A DNA stretch of 64,000 nt. Source: Paenarthrobacter sp. Lineage in GTDB: Bacteria > Actinomycetota > Actinomycetes > Actinomycetales > Micrococcaceae. A program made the translations under genes and the position numbers. The notes under the pieces were generated by a model. The model had not been told where the DNA came from. It ran no database searches and saw nothing but the letters and a program-made list of their open reading frames with translations. This document shows, one piece after another, positions 46,000 to 55,042 of the stretch (position 1 is its first letter; every line of letters starts with the position of its first letter). The stretch lies in NCBI GenBank assembly GCA_031179305.1, contig JAPSHX010000007.1, forward strand, positions 1 to 64,000, written 5' to 3'.

Positions 46000-46071
46000 C
46001 ACGGCAGAACAAGTTCCAAAGACCAGATGGCACGCAGTCCCGTGTCATCATTCACGCGAGGGAGCGTTTTA

Positions 46072-47454
46072 GTGGCCGATCAGGCAACTGCGCAAGAATT
46101 CGACATCCTGGTACTCGGTGGCGGCAGCGGCGGCTACGCCACTGCCCTGCGGGCCGTACAGCTTGGGTTCACCGTTGGCCTTGTGGAAAAGGCAAAGCTC
46201 GGCGGAACCTGCCTGCACAACGGCTGTATCCCCACCAAGGCACTCCTGCACTCGGCCGAACTGGCCGACCATGCACGCGATTCCGCCAAGTATGGCGTGA
46301 ACGTCACGCTCGACAGCATCGACATGTCTGCCGTGAACGCGTACAAGGACGGCATCATCGCCGGTAAGTTCAAGGGCCTCCAGGGACTTATCAAGTCCAA
46401 GGGCATCACCGTCATCGAGGGTGAAGGCAAGCTCCAGGGCAACAACACTGTCGTCGTGAACGGCACCTCCTACACGGGCAAGAACATTGTCCTGGCCACG
46501 GGTTCCTACTCCCGTTCACTCCCCGGCCTGGAGATCGGCGGCAAGGTCATCACCTCGGACCAGGCCCTCACCATGGACTACATCCCCAAGAGCGCAATCG
46601 TCCTGGGCGGCGGCGTCATCGGCGTCGAGTTCGCTTCCGTCTGGAAGTCCTTCGGCGTGGACGTCACCATCATCGAAGGCCTCCCCTCCTTGGTTCCCAA
46701 CGAGGACGCCTCAATCGTCAAGAACCTTGAGCGTGCCTTCAAGAAGCGCGGCATCAAGTTCACCACAGGCATCTTCTTCCAGGGCGTTGAGCAGAACGAC
46801 GACGGCGTCAAGGTCACCTTGGTTGACGGCCAGACGTTCGAAGCCGACCTCCTGCTCGTAGCCGTTGGCCGCGGTCCAGTGACCGCCAACCTTGGCTACG
46901 AAGAAGCCGGCATCACCGTCGACCGCGGCTTCGTCATCACCAACGAACGCCTCCACACCGGCGTTGGCAACATCTACGCTGTTGGCGACATCGTCCCCGG
47001 CGTCCAGCTCGCTCACCGCGGCTACCAGCAGGGCATCTTCGTCGCCGAGGAAATCGCCGGCCTGAACCCGGCAATCGTCGAGGACATCAACATCCCCAAG
47101 GTCACCTACTGCGAGCCTGAAATCGCCACGGTCGGCTATACCGAAAAGGCCGCCAAGGAGAAGTTCGGCGACGACCAGGTGCAGACCCAGGAATACAACC
47201 TTGCCGGCAACGGCAAAAGCTCGATTCTTGGCACTGGTGGCCTCGTCAAGCTCGTTCGTCAGAAGGATGGCCCCGTGGTGGGCATCCACATGATCGGCTC
47301 CCGCATGGGCGAGCAGATCGGTGAGGCCCAGCTGATCGTGAACTGGGAAGCCTACCCGGAGGACGTGGCCCAGCTGGTCCACGCCCACCCCACCCAGAAC
47401 GAAAGCCTGGGCGAAGCCCACCTTGCCCTCGCGGGCAAGGCCCTCCACGGCTAA
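46072..47454 (+). CDS. lpdA: Dihydrolipoyl dehydrogenase (E3)
   Basis: A 460-residue FAD flavoprotein that reoxidises dihydrolipoyl groups of 2-oxoacid dehydrogenase complexes with NAD+. FAD motif LVLGGGSGGYATALRA, redox disulfide Cys47/Cys52 in GGTCLHNGCIPTKALLH, NAD motif LGGGVIGVEFASVW, FAD motif II YAVGDIVPG, and active-site HAHPTQNESLGEAH near the C-terminus are all present. The open frame extends 47 codons upstream, but the GTG at 46072 has AGGGAG eight bases before it and gives the normal N-terminus. It precedes sucB at 111 bases. Confidence 0.97.
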   Translation: MADQATAQEFDILVLGGGSGGYATALRAVQLGFTVGLVEKAKLGGTCLHNGCIPTKALLHSAELADHARDSAKYGVNVTLDSIDMSAVNAYKDGIIAGKFKGLQGLIKSKGITVIEGEGKLQGNNTVVVNGTSYTGKNIVLATGSYSRSLPGLEIGGKVITSDQALTMDYIPKSAIVLGGGVIGVEFASVWKSFGVDVTIIEGLPSLVPNEDASIVKNLERAFKKRGIKFTTGIFFQGVEQNDDGVKVTLVDGQTFEADLLLVAVGRGPVTANLGYEEAGITVDRGFVITNERLHTGVGNIYAVGDIVPGVQLAHRGYQQGIFVAEEIAGLNPAIVEDINIPKVTYCEPEIATVGYTEKAAKEKFGDDQVQTQEYNLAGNGKSSILGTGGLVKLVRQKDGPVVGIHMIGSRMGEQIGEAQLIVNWEAYPEDVAQLVHAHPTQNESLGEAHLALAGKALHG

Positions 47455-47475
47455 GTCTTACCAAGACCCACGGAT

Positions 47476-47510
47476 CGGGTGCATGCGGCGGAATATGCCG
47501 CATGCACCCG
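47476..47510 (+). promoter_or_regulatory. Strong hairpin between lpdA and sucB
   Basis: A perfect 14-bp inverted repeat: 47476-47489 (CGGGTGCATGCGGC) pairs with 47497-47510, with a seven-base loop GGAATAT. There is no T tract after it. It could attenuate or protect one cistron of the lpdA-sucB transcript. Confidence 0.7.
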
Positions 47511-47565
47511 CTCCGGACCAGCAGAATTCATCCGCACAAAGATCAATAAGGAGAACGGGGACGAC

Positions 47566-49320
47566 ATGTCTGAATCCGTTAACTTGCCCGCCCTCGGTGA
47601 GAGTGTCACCGAAGGAACCGTCACCCGCTGGCTCAAGCAGGTTGGTGACCGGGTGGAGATCGACGAGCCGTTGCTCGAGGTTTCAACCGACAAAGTAGAC
47701 ACCGAAATCCCTTCTCCGATCTCAGGCGTCATCGAAGAAATCCTCGTCGCTGAAGACGAGACGGCCGAAGTCGGCGCCCCCTTGGTCAGGATCGGCGACG
47801 GTTCCGGCTCCGCCGCCCCGGCCGCTGAGTCCGCACCGGCCGAGGAAGCCCCCGCCGCAGCCCCGGCAGAGCAGGCCGCACCAGCCGAGGAAGCTCCTGC
47901 CGCACCCGCTGCTGAAGAAGCACCGGCAGCTGAAGCACCCGCCGCTTCGGGCGAAGGCCACGAAGTAACCCTCCCCGCATTGGGCGAGAGCGTCACCGAA
48001 GGTACGGTCACCCGCTGGCTCAAGGCTGTAGGCGACACCGTTGAGGTGGACGAACCCCTCCTCGAGGTTTCCACCGACAAGGTAGACACCGAAATTCCTT
48101 CCCCGGTTGCCGGCACCCTGCAGGAAATCCGCGTCAGCGAGGACGAAACAGCAGAGGTTGGCTCCGTTCTTGCCATCATCGGTTCCGGCGCAGCTGCTCC
48201 TGCATCGGCTCCCGCTCCTGCTGCAGCGCCTGCCACCGAGGCTCCGGCTGCTCCCGCTGCTGCTCCGGCACCCGAGGCTCCGGCACCCGCCGCTGCGCCT
48301 GCCGCTCCCGCTGCTGCCCCCGCGCCGGCATCGGCACCTGCACCCGCCGAAGCTCCAGCTGCTCCTGCCGGTGAAGGTTCTTCGGAATCCGGCTACGTCA
48401 CTCCCTTGGTCCGCAAGCTTGCCAACCAGCACGGCGTAGACATTGCGTCGGTCTCCGGCACCGGCGTTGGTGGCCGCATCCGCAAGCAGGATGTTCTAGC
48501 CGCCGCAGAAGCAAAGCAGGCAGCCGAAGCCCCCGCTGCAGCCGCTCCGGCCGCAGCTCCTGCAGCCAAGGCCGCTGCCCCCGTGGTCGCATCATCCCTG
48601 CGTGGTACCACGGAGAAGGCCCCTCGGATCCGACAGGTCATTGCCCGCCGTATGCGCGAGTCCCTTGAGGTCTCCACTCAGCTGACCCAGGTGCACGAGG
48701 TCGACATGACCAAGGTTGCGAAGCTCCGCCTCAAGGCCAAGAACTCGTTCCAGGCCCAGAACGGCGTCAAGCTGACCTTCCTGCCGTTCATCGCCAAGGC
48801 CGTAGCCGAGGCCCTGAAGCAGCACCCCAAGCTGAATGCTGCTTACGATGAATCCAAGCAGGAAATCACGTACCACAACGCCGAGCACCTGGCGATCGCA
48901 GTGGATACTGACAAGGGCCTTCTTGTACCTGTCATTTCCGACGCCGGCAACCTTAACCTCGCCGGCTTGGCCAGCAAGATCGCCGATGTCGCAGGCCGTA
49001 CCCGCGACGGCAAGATCGGCCCGGATGAACTGTCCGGTGGCACATTCAGCATCACCAACATCGGTTCCGTTGGTGCACTGTTTGATACCCCGATCATCAA
49101 CCAGCCCCAGGTTGGCATCCTCGGAACCGGTGCCATCGTCAAGCGCGCTGTAGTGGTTGCCGACGAAAACGGCGACGATTCGATCGCTATCCGCTCCATG
49201 ATGTACCTGTCCCTCACGTATGACCACCGCCTGGTGGATGGCGCGGATGCCGGCCGCTTCCTCCAGACCCTCAAGGCCCGCCTTGAAGAAGGCGCTTTCG
49301 AAGCAGACCTCGGTCTCTAG
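47566..49320 (+). CDS. sucB: 2-oxoglutarate dehydrogenase E2-type dihydrolipoamide acyltransferase, two lipoyl domains
   Basis: A 584-residue E2 enzyme. Two lipoyl domains (about 4-80 and 137-210) each carry the lipoylation site [14 protein letters not shown]; the first lysine is residue 43. Long Ala/Pro/Glu linkers follow each. A peripheral subunit-binding domain ([34 protein letters not shown] in parts) lies near 280-320 and the catalytic domain ends with [17 protein letters not shown]. In actinobacteria the pyruvate and oxoglutarate complexes share such an E2, since 2-oxoglutarate E1 (Kgd) has its own E2-like domain, so it may in practice serve pyruvate dehydrogenase. An AAGGAG site supports the ATG at 47566. 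Confidence 0.93.
   Translation: MSESVNLPALGESVTEGTVTRWLKQVGDRVEIDEPLLEVSTDKVDTEIPSPISGVIEEILVAEDETAEVGAPLVRIGDGSGSAAPAAESAPAEEAPAAAPAEQAAPAEEAPAAPAAEEAPAAEAPAASGEGHEVTLPALGESVTEGTVTRWLKAVGDTVEVDEPLLEVSTDKVDTEIPSPVAGTLQEIRVSEDETAEVGSVLAIIGSGAAAPASAPAPAAAPATEAPAAPAAAPAPEAPAPAAAPAAPAAAPAPASAPAPAEAPAAPAGEGSSESGYVTPLVRKLANQHGVDIASVSGTGVGGRIRKQDVLAAAEAKQAAEAPAAAAPAAAPAAKAAAPVVASSLRGTTEKAPRIRQVIARRMRESLEVSTQLTQVHEVDMTKVAKLRLKAKNSFQAQNGVKLTFLPFIAKAVAEALKQHPKLNAAYDESKQEITYHNAEHLAIAVDTDKGLLVPVISDAGNLNLAGLASKIADVAGRTRDGKIGPDELSGGTFSITNIGSVGALFDTPIINQPQVGILGTGAIVKRAVVVADENGDDSIAIRSMMYLSLTYDHRLVDGADAGRFLQTLKARLEEGAFEADLGL
47584..47790 (+). repeat. First copy of the sucB lipoyl-domain repeat
   Basis: The DNA coding the first lipoyl domain is closely repeated at about 47980-48170. 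Identical runs include the region encoding [12 protein letters not shown]. This is an internal domain duplication rather than a mobile repeat. Confidence 0.8.
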
Positions 49321-49354
49321 GACCCTGCTTCACTAAGCACGCTTGCAAAAGCAC

Positions 49355-49390
49355 AAGGGCGGGTTACCGGGAAACCGGTAACCCGCCCTT
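49355..49390 (+). terminator. Terminator of sucB
   Basis: A perfect 16-bp stem (AAGGGCGGGTTACCGG and its complement) closed by a GAAA tetraloop, 34 bases after the stop. CTGCTTT follows. Confidence 0.9.
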
Positions 49391-49441
49391 CTGCTTTGCC
49401 TGCGGCAGGCATCCACGCACCTAACGGCGTCCGCGTGGCTT

Positions 49442-49458
49442 TGCTACGGGACGTAGAA
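49442..49458. promoter_or_regulatory. BlaI-type operator-like site upstream of a small membrane protein gene
   Basis: TGCTACGGGACGTAGAA matches 11 of the 12 arm positions of TTCTAC-n5-GTAGAA seen at cydA and the BlaI-type gene. It overlaps a possible -35 (TTGCTA, 49441-49446) and lies 9 bp from the -10. Confidence 0.5.
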
Positions 49459-49467
49459 CGAACTGGA

Positions 49468-49473
49468 TAAGCT
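49468..49473 (+). promoter_or_regulatory. Candidate -10 element of a leaderless membrane-protein gene
   Basis: TAAGCT six bases before the ATG at 49480, with no ribosome site. Confidence 0.5.
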
Positions 49474-49479
49474 TGGGCC

Positions 49480-49833
49480 ATGAGTATTCTCTTCAACATT
49501 CTGGTGTTCTTGCACATCGTCGGCGCAGCCATGATTGTGGGCTACTGGATCGCCACCCTCAAGGAGCCAACCGTTCACCCGCGCCAGCGTGACGGTGCCT
49601 TCCTCCAGCTCCTCACGGGGATCGCCATGATGGGTGTGATCCCCTTGCTGCCCGACGCCGATCCCAACTATTTCAAGCTCGGCGTTAAGTTCGCCATCGG
49701 CGTGGCAGTTGCGGTTCTCGCAGTTATCGGCACACGCAAGGTGAAGAAAGGCGAGCCGGTCTCAACCGGCCTGGCCCACGGCGTTGGTGGCCTGGCTTTG
49801 ATCAACATCGCCATCGCAACCCTCTGGAACTAA
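49480..49833 (+). CDS. Small four-helix membrane protein
   Basis: A 117-residue integral membrane protein with four hydrophobic segments (about 5-23, 43-62, 70-86, 98-115) and short loops. The first helix is MSILFNILVFLHIVGAAMIV with a buried His, a pattern seen in small heme- or quinone-linked membrane proteins, but I cannot assign a family with confidence. It is probably leaderless. The upstream palindrome links it to the same regulator proposed for cydABDC (inference). Confidence 0.82.
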   Translation: MSILFNILVFLHIVGAAMIVGYWIATLKEPTVHPRQRDGAFLQLLTGIAMMGVIPLLPDADPNYFKLGVKFAIGVAVAVLAVIGTRKVKKGEPVSTGLAHGVGGLALINIAIATLWN

Positions 49834-50006
49834 TCCAGGCAACACGTCCCAATGACAAGTTCTTCGGTATCCGCTTCGCCGGACCAAGAGTCACAATCCA
49901 CTGTCAGCGGAATGGCCGTGCGGTCCGGCAGGCAAATCCCTAGGATTGATCCCGATGGCACCTGCCGACGGCTGGTGCCGACTCACAACGACCCCAAGGA
50001 GTGGAC

Positions 50007-50435
50007 ATGGCAGCAACACGCACCGCACACACGGTTTGGAACGGCAACCTGATCGAAGGCGCCGGCAACACAACGCTGGACAGCTCAGGACTGGGCACGT
50101 TCGATGTCACCTGGAAGGCACGCACCGAGCAGTCCGGTGGCAAAACCAGCCCCGAAGAACTGATTGCTGCTGCCCACTCCGCTTGCTTCTCCATGGCATT
50201 CAGCCACGCTCTTGCCGGTGAAGGTTTCACCGCTGAAGAGGTCCAGACCAAGGCTGACGTTACCTTCGTTCCGGGCACAGGCATCACGGGCAGCCACCTG
50301 ACCATGACCGCCAAAGTTCCGGGCCTGTCCGAAGAGGACTTCCGTCGTATTTCGGAAGATGCAAAGACGGGCTGCCCCGTTTCCGGTGCACTGGCCAGCA
50401 TCGAAATCACCTTGGATGCCACCCTCGCGCAGTAA
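50007..50435 (+). CDS. OsmC/Ohr-family peroxiredoxin
   Basis: A 142-residue thiol peroxidase that reduces organic hydroperoxides. The two catalytic Cys are Cys60 in AAAHSACFSMAFS and Cys123 in KTGCPVSGAL. The N-terminus (TAHTVWNGNLIEGAGNTTLDS) marks the OsmC rather than the Ohr branch. AAGGAG precedes; a GTG two codons upstream is possible, but spacing favours the ATG at 50007. It is followed by a bidirectional terminator. Confidence 0.94.
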   Translation: MAATRTAHTVWNGNLIEGAGNTTLDSSGLGTFDVTWKARTEQSGGKTSPEELIAAAHSACFSMAFSHALAGEGFTAEEVQTKADVTFVPGTGITGSHLTMTAKVPGLSEEDFRRISEDAKTGCPVSGALASIEITLDATLAQ

Positions 50436-50452
50436 TACCACCTTCAAAGCGC

Positions 50453-50495
50453 AAAAGAGCCCCGCCACTCCCCTCAGGGACGTGGCGGGGCTCTT
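50453..50495. terminator. Bidirectional terminator between osmC-like and tricorn genes
   Basis: AAGAGCCCCGCCAC pairs with GTGGCGGGGCTCTT, a 14-bp stem around a 13-base loop. It is flanked by A-rich and T-rich ends so it can serve the convergent genes on both strands. Confidence 0.88.
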
Positions 50496-50511
50496 CTGCA
50501 CTCACCTGCTG

Positions 50512-53500
50512 TTAGCCCTTTTGGGGACGCGAGGGTAGTGGTGACGGCCGAACCTTGCGGTAGCCCTCACGCATTGGAGGGCGATCGGTGGGCAGCTCCT
50601 GGATCATTTCCTTGAGCGCACCAATTCCGTACTCCAGTTGCGGATCTGTCCCGGCTGCGTAGGCGTGCGGTGGGAACAGTACCTCGATGTCAGGCTCAAC
50701 GCCACGGTTTTCCACATCCCAACCAATCCCGCCACTGAACCATGTGGCGTATCGAGGCTGAGTGACACCGGTGCCATCGGCTAGTGAGAAGCGGTTGTCT
50801 ATGCCCACTACGCCACCCCAGGTCCGCGTACCGATGACAGGGCCAATGCCCCGCAACTTGGACACTTGGGTAATGATGTCGCCATCGGATCCCGCGAATT
50901 CATCCGCGAGGATGATCACGGGTCCACGTGGCGCGTGATGCGGGTATGTCCTCGGCTTTTCACCGCGAGGCATACTCCAACCTGTGACCTTGCGCCCGAT
51001 CAGTTCGGCAACCAACTGGGATGTGTGTCCGCCACGGTTGCGCCGCACATCCACAATCAGGCCGTCCAGTGCAGTCTCAGTATCCAAGTCGCGGTGAAGC
51101 TGCGCCCAGCCGTTGGCCATCATGTCCGGGACGTGCAGGTAACCGAACTTGCCGTCAGAGGCCTCACGGACTGTACGTCGGTTAGCCCGGACCCAGTCCT
51201 GGTACCGCAGCCGCTCCTCATCACGAACGGGAACCACCGCAACGCGCCGTTGGATACCTTCAGCGCTCCCATGGCCATCGCCGTTCAAGAGCGTCAGCTC
51301 CACGGTCCTGCCTGCAGAACCCACCAGCTGCATTGCCGGCGTCAACACCGCGGAAAGCTCGACGCCGTCGATCGCCAAAAGCACGTCGCCCACCTTGGCG
51401 TCTGCGCCGGGACTGGTCAAGGGTGAAGTAGCCAGCGGATCGGAAGACTCGCCTGCAAGGATGCGAGTGATTTCCCAACCATTGGTGCCGAGCTGGAACT
51501 CAGCTCCGAGCCTGCCCTGGCCGTTTCGTCCGGGCTCCGTAACAGCCGCCGGCTTGACGTAGGCATGCGACGTTCCCAGCTCGCCGTGGATTTCCCACAG
51601 CAGATCAACCAGGTCATCGTGGGAACCGAGCCGGTTCACGATGGGACGGTAGCGCTTATACACGGAGTCCCAATCCTGTCCTGCCATGTCGGCGGTCCAG
51701 AAGAAGTCCCGCTGCAGCCTCCAGGCCTCGTCGAATGCCTGGCCCCAAGCGGCCACGGGATCCAAAATGACGCGGACCCTGTTGAGCTCCACCTTCACAA
51801 GTTCTGCAGAGTCCTCCTCCACTTTGTTGTCAGCGGGGACGGACGTGATTTGTTTGTCGTGCACGTAGATAATGCGGCTTAGGTCACCCGACAAACGGTA
51901 GCTGTCCACTGCTTTGACGAGGATGGCCTGCTTGCGCTTGGCAAGGTCATACCGGACCAAGGACGGTGCAGTCTTCTTGTCCTGAAGGGTGCCTCGCCCA
52001 TCACCCATAACACCCGATAGTTCAGTATCGAGCCACAGCAGTGCACCATCGCCTACTGCAAGGTCTGAGTAGTTCCCCTGCGGTACGGGGACTGCGATAA
52101 CCCTGTGGGCAAGCCCCTCGGGGTTAACGCGCACTGCTGGCGCTTCGCCGTCGTCGGACATTGTCCCGGTGGCCGATGCGTCCTCCAGCGTGTCCACGGA
52201 AGGGCCAAACGGCGAGGGTGTGTCCGCTGCCAAGGCAACCAAGTACGGCTTGATGGGGCTCGGGAAGGACAGATCTAACGAGTGACCGTCGTACACGGGG
52301 TCGAAGCTCCTGTTGGACAGGAATGCCAGGAATTTGCCGTCGGGAGTGAAGCGCGGCGACTCGTCGCAGAAGCGGCCATCGGTGACATCGATGATGACTG
52401 ACTCAGGCTCTGCCGGGCGCGCGATCCTGAGCTTGCTTCGCGAGCCGAAGGACGTTACCGGCTCGGACCAGGCAAGCCACTGAGAGTCGCTGGACCACGA
52501 CAACTGCTCTATGCTGCCTTCGCCCACGCTGACGAGCCGTGTCAGCGTACCGGCTGCGGTGTCGGCGACGAAGACGTCGCCGAAGGACGTGCCGACAGCA
52601 AGCCATCGACCATCCGGGCTGGCTTCCAACGCGCTTGTCCGGGTAGGGGCAGGAAATTCAAGGCGGAGATCAGCGGATTCTTCGGCTTGCGCGGGAACTG
52701 TGGTTGGCGTCGCGCCACCCGCGGTGTCTGCCGATGGCTCGGCATTGACCGTCTCCGCCGCCGTGGGCCGGGCTTCGTCTTCGGACGCCCGCGTGACACT
52801 GGTGCCCGCCTGCGCGGAAGCGGTTCCTTGTCCCAGCACGTTCGACGCCGAGACCGGCTTGGGAAGCGGAGCTGATTCTTCGGTGGCAGGGGCGGGTTCT
52901 TCAACAACAATTTTGGGAATCTCCACCACGGCCGAAAGGCGGGCAGCGATGCGCTTGATATACAGCGCTTCCACTCCGCCATGATCCGCGACGTAGGCTA
53001 TCCGGCCGTCAGTAAGTGGTCGGGGCAGGCGGGCGCGGACGCCCGGTGTCGCTTCAACCACACGTGAAGGTCCATCCTTGTGCCGGAGCCAGTGGATAGT
53101 GCCGTGCGATTCCACTGCACTGGCCGTACCGGTGACGTTGGGGACGACATCCTCCAAATGGGCGGAAGCCTTAAGCGGTGCGGGGCGACGGCCCGGTGAT
53201 GCCGACCCAAGAGTGATGTTCACTTTGATCGGCTCAGCATCTGCGTCAAGTGACGGGAGCATCCAGATCTCGCCTGCCGATTCAAAGACCACCCGTGTGC
53301 CATCCGTGCTTGCGTGCCGGACGTAGAAGTCCTCGTGGTCCGTGTGGCGGCGTAGTCCGGAACCATCAGGAAGCACGGAGTAAAGGTTGCCGTAGCCCTC
53401 GTGGTCCGACAGGAAGGCAATCCGTCCTTGAATCCACAGTGGGTCGGTAAGGTTTCCGTCGAGCTCCGCCACCAGCCGCTCGAACTCTCCGTTGCCGTCG

Positions 53501-54033
53501 GCGTCGATCCAAAGCTTCCCGGCGGTTCCGCCGCGGTAGCGCTTCCACCAGGCGGGCTCCCGGGAGAGGACGCTTGCCAGGACTACAGGCTTCTCGTCGC
53601 CAATTTCGGGACCAAAGGCAACTGCCTCCACCGGGCCGAACGGAAGTTCGACGGCGGCGCCACCGTCCAGCGGAAGGCTGTAGGCGTACGTGTGACGGCT
53701 TTCGGCTTGTTGGAAGGCGCTAGTTACAACCACGTTCCCTGACGGCGTGAAGCCTTTGACCTTAGTGGTGCTGTGCCCGAAGTAACTCAGCTGCCTGTAC
53801 CCGCCGCCGTCGACGCCAGCCGTGACCACCTCCGGTGAGGTGCCCACCACCGCGGTCCACACCAGCCCCTTGCCGTCCGGGGTGAATCGTGGGTTCCTGG
53901 CCGGCAGGTGCTGGGAGGATACCCGCCAGGCGCGGCCTCCTGAAAGGGGCGCGATCCAGATGTCGTCTTCGGCCACAAAGGTGACCAGATCGCCATGCAC
54001 ATGCGGGAAACGGAGGTAGCTGGAGGAGGTCAT
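50512..54033 (-). CDS. Tricorn-type protease (S41-related)
   Basis: An 1173-residue giant protease that degrades peptides, classically downstream of the proteasome. N-terminal TolB/WD-like beta-propeller repeats (RFTPDGKGLVW, FLSDHEGYGNLY, RFTPDGKFLAFLSNR) are followed by a PDZ domain (AKVGDVLLAIDGVELSAVL) and the S41 core, with nucleophile Ser in DEFAGSDGDIITQVSKLRG and VDVRRNRGGHTSQL. An Ala/Pro/Glu-rich disordered insertion (about residues 380-480) interrupts the propeller region. The frame extends further upstream, but the ATG at 54033 gives the family start (MTSSSYLRFPHVHGDLVTFVAEDDIW). No strong ribosome site is seen. Confidence 0.92.
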   Translation of the reverse strand: MTSSSYLRFPHVHGDLVTFVAEDDIWIAPLSGGRAWRVSSQHLPARNPRFTPDGKGLVWTAVVGTSPEVVTAGVDGGGYRQLSYFGHSTTKVKGFTPSGNVVVTSAFQQAESRHTYAYSLPLDGGAAVELPFGPVEAVAFGPEIGDEKPVVLASVLSREPAWWKRYRGGTAGKLWIDADGNGEFERLVAELDGNLTDPLWIQGRIAFLSDHEGYGNLYSVLPDGSGLRRHTDHEDFYVRHASTDGTRVVFESAGEIWMLPSLDADAEPIKVNITLGSASPGRRPAPLKASAHLEDVVPNVTGTASAVESHGTIHWLRHKDGPSRVVEATPGVRARLPRPLTDGRIAYVADHGGVEALYIKRIAARLSAVVEIPKIVVEEPAPATEESAPLPKPVSASNVLGQGTASAQAGTSVTRASEDEARPTAAETVNAEPSADTAGGATPTTVPAQAEESADLRLEFPAPTRTSALEASPDGRWLAVGTSFGDVFVADTAAGTLTRLVSVGEGSIEQLSWSSDSQWLAWSEPVTSFGSRSKLRIARPAEPESVIIDVTDGRFCDESPRFTPDGKFLAFLSNRSFDPVYDGHSLDLSFPSPIKPYLVALAADTPSPFGPSVDTLEDASATGTMSDDGEAPAVRVNPEGLAHRVIAVPVPQGNYSDLAVGDGALLWLDTELSGVMGDGRGTLQDKKTAPSLVRYDLAKRKQAILVKAVDSYRLSGDLSRIIYVHDKQITSVPADNKVEEDSAELVKVELNRVRVILDPVAAWGQAFDEAWRLQRDFFWTADMAGQDWDSVYKRYRPIVNRLGSHDDLVDLLWEIHGELGTSHAYVKPAAVTEPGRNGQGRLGAEFQLGTNGWEITRILAGESSDPLATSPLTSPGADAKVGDVLLAIDGVELSAVLTPAMQLVGSAGRTVELTLLNGDGHGSAEGIQRRVAVVPVRDEERLRYQDWVRANRRTVREASDGKFGYLHVPDMMANGWAQLHRDLDTETALDGLIVDVRRNRGGHTSQLVAELIGRKVTGWSMPRGEKPRTYPHHAPRGPVIILADEFAGSDGDIITQVSKLRGIGPVIGTRTWGGVVGIDNRFSLADGTGVTQPRYATWFSGGIGWDVENRGVEPDIEVLFPPHAYAAGTDPQLEYGIGALKEMIQELPTDRPPMREGYRKVRPSPLPSRPQKG

Positions 54034-54118
54034 TGTTCGATCATAGTCAAGAGGCACCCTGCAGTTGCGGCATCTGCTGTCGTTTCCACCACAAGCGTTC
54101 GCCATGGTGAGATGGGTC

Positions 54119-55018
54119 ATGAGAATCGTGATGTCCGGAGCTTCGGGAATGATCGGGACAGCCCTGTCCGAGCAGCTGGTTGCTGACGGCAATGAGGTCA
54201 TCCGGCTGGTGCGGCGACCAGCCACGTCGGCGCTTGAATGGACGTGGGACCCAACCAAGGGCGAGCTGGATGAGGCCGTCCTGGACGGTGCCGACGCCGT
54301 GGTCAACCTTTCGGGCGCAGGCATCGGCGACCGTGCATGGACAAAACGCCGGATCCAGGTGCTCACAGAATCCCGTCTCCGGACCACGCAAACGCTGACT
54401 GTTGCCATGGGACGACTCGGCAAACCGCCCGCCACCTTCATCAGCCAATCCGCTTCCGGCTACTACGGCGCCTCACGTGATGAGGCCCTGAGGGAGGACT
54501 CGAGTCCAGGCCACGGCGTGTTAGGGCGCCTGTCCGTTGAGTGGGAGCGCATGGCAAGGACTGCTCCGGCCGGCGTTCGGGTGGTGACGCCCCGGACAGG
54601 CGTCGTGCTCAGCGCATCAGGTGGCGCGCTCGGGCCACTGCTCCCCCTGTTGAAGCTCGGCCTGGGTGGACCTTTTGGGAACGGCCGCCAATACTGGCCG
54701 TGGATCACTTTGGCCGACGAAGCCAGCGCCCTCGCGTACCTCCTTACAGCACAAATTGACGGTCCGGTGAATGTCTGCGCCCCGGAGAGCGCGGATGTGA
54801 ACACGATTGTCGCGGGCCTCGCCAAAGCATTCAACAGGCCGGCCTTCTTCCGTGTTCCCCGCCCCGCCCTGCGACTGGTTCTAGGTGGCTTGGCGGATGA
54901 ACTAGTGATGGCCAACCAGCGAATGGTGCCCGCGCGGTTGCACGAAGCCGGCTTCCGTTGGCTGCACCCGTCCCTCCCTGATGCGATGGCATGGCTACGC
55001 CAGGAAAAGGCCGTCTGA
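54119..55018 (+). CDS. TIGR01777-family epimerase/SDR (SulA-like, DUF1731)
   Basis: A 299-residue NAD(P)-binding protein with MSGASGMIGTALSEQL as the Rossmann motif, SASGYYG as the catalytic-Tyr region, a WPWITLADEASAL block and a C-terminal DUF1731 segment (RVPRPALRLVLGGLADELVMANQRMVPARLHEAGF split in the sequence). These features define the TIGR01777 family. The substrate is unknown. The frame opens earlier, but the ATG at 54119 gives the family N-terminus. It is often found near lipoate genes in actinobacteria. Confidence 0.88.
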   Translation: MRIVMSGASGMIGTALSEQLVADGNEVIRLVRRPATSALEWTWDPTKGELDEAVLDGADAVVNLSGAGIGDRAWTKRRIQVLTESRLRTTQTLTVAMGRLGKPPATFISQSASGYYGASRDEALREDSSPGHGVLGRLSVEWERMARTAPAGVRVVTPRTGVVLSASGGALGPLLPLLKLGLGGPFGNGRQYWPWITLADEASALAYLLTAQIDGPVNVCAPESADVNTIVAGLAKAFNRPAFFRVPRPALRLVLGGLADELVMANQRMVPARLHEAGFRWLHPSLPDAMAWLRQEKAV

Positions 55019-55042
55019 TAATGTGCCGGCCGCCATTGGCCA

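Noticed and set aside
45931-46071. 47-codon N-terminal extension of dihydrolipoyl dehydrogenase
   Set aside because: The extension is not family-like and contains the candidate promoter; the GTG at 46072 has a good ribosome site.
48180-48370. Repetitive GC-rich tract that could be a minisatellite
   Set aside because: It codes the Ala/Pro linker of the E2 enzyme in frame, a normal feature of lipoyl-domain proteins.
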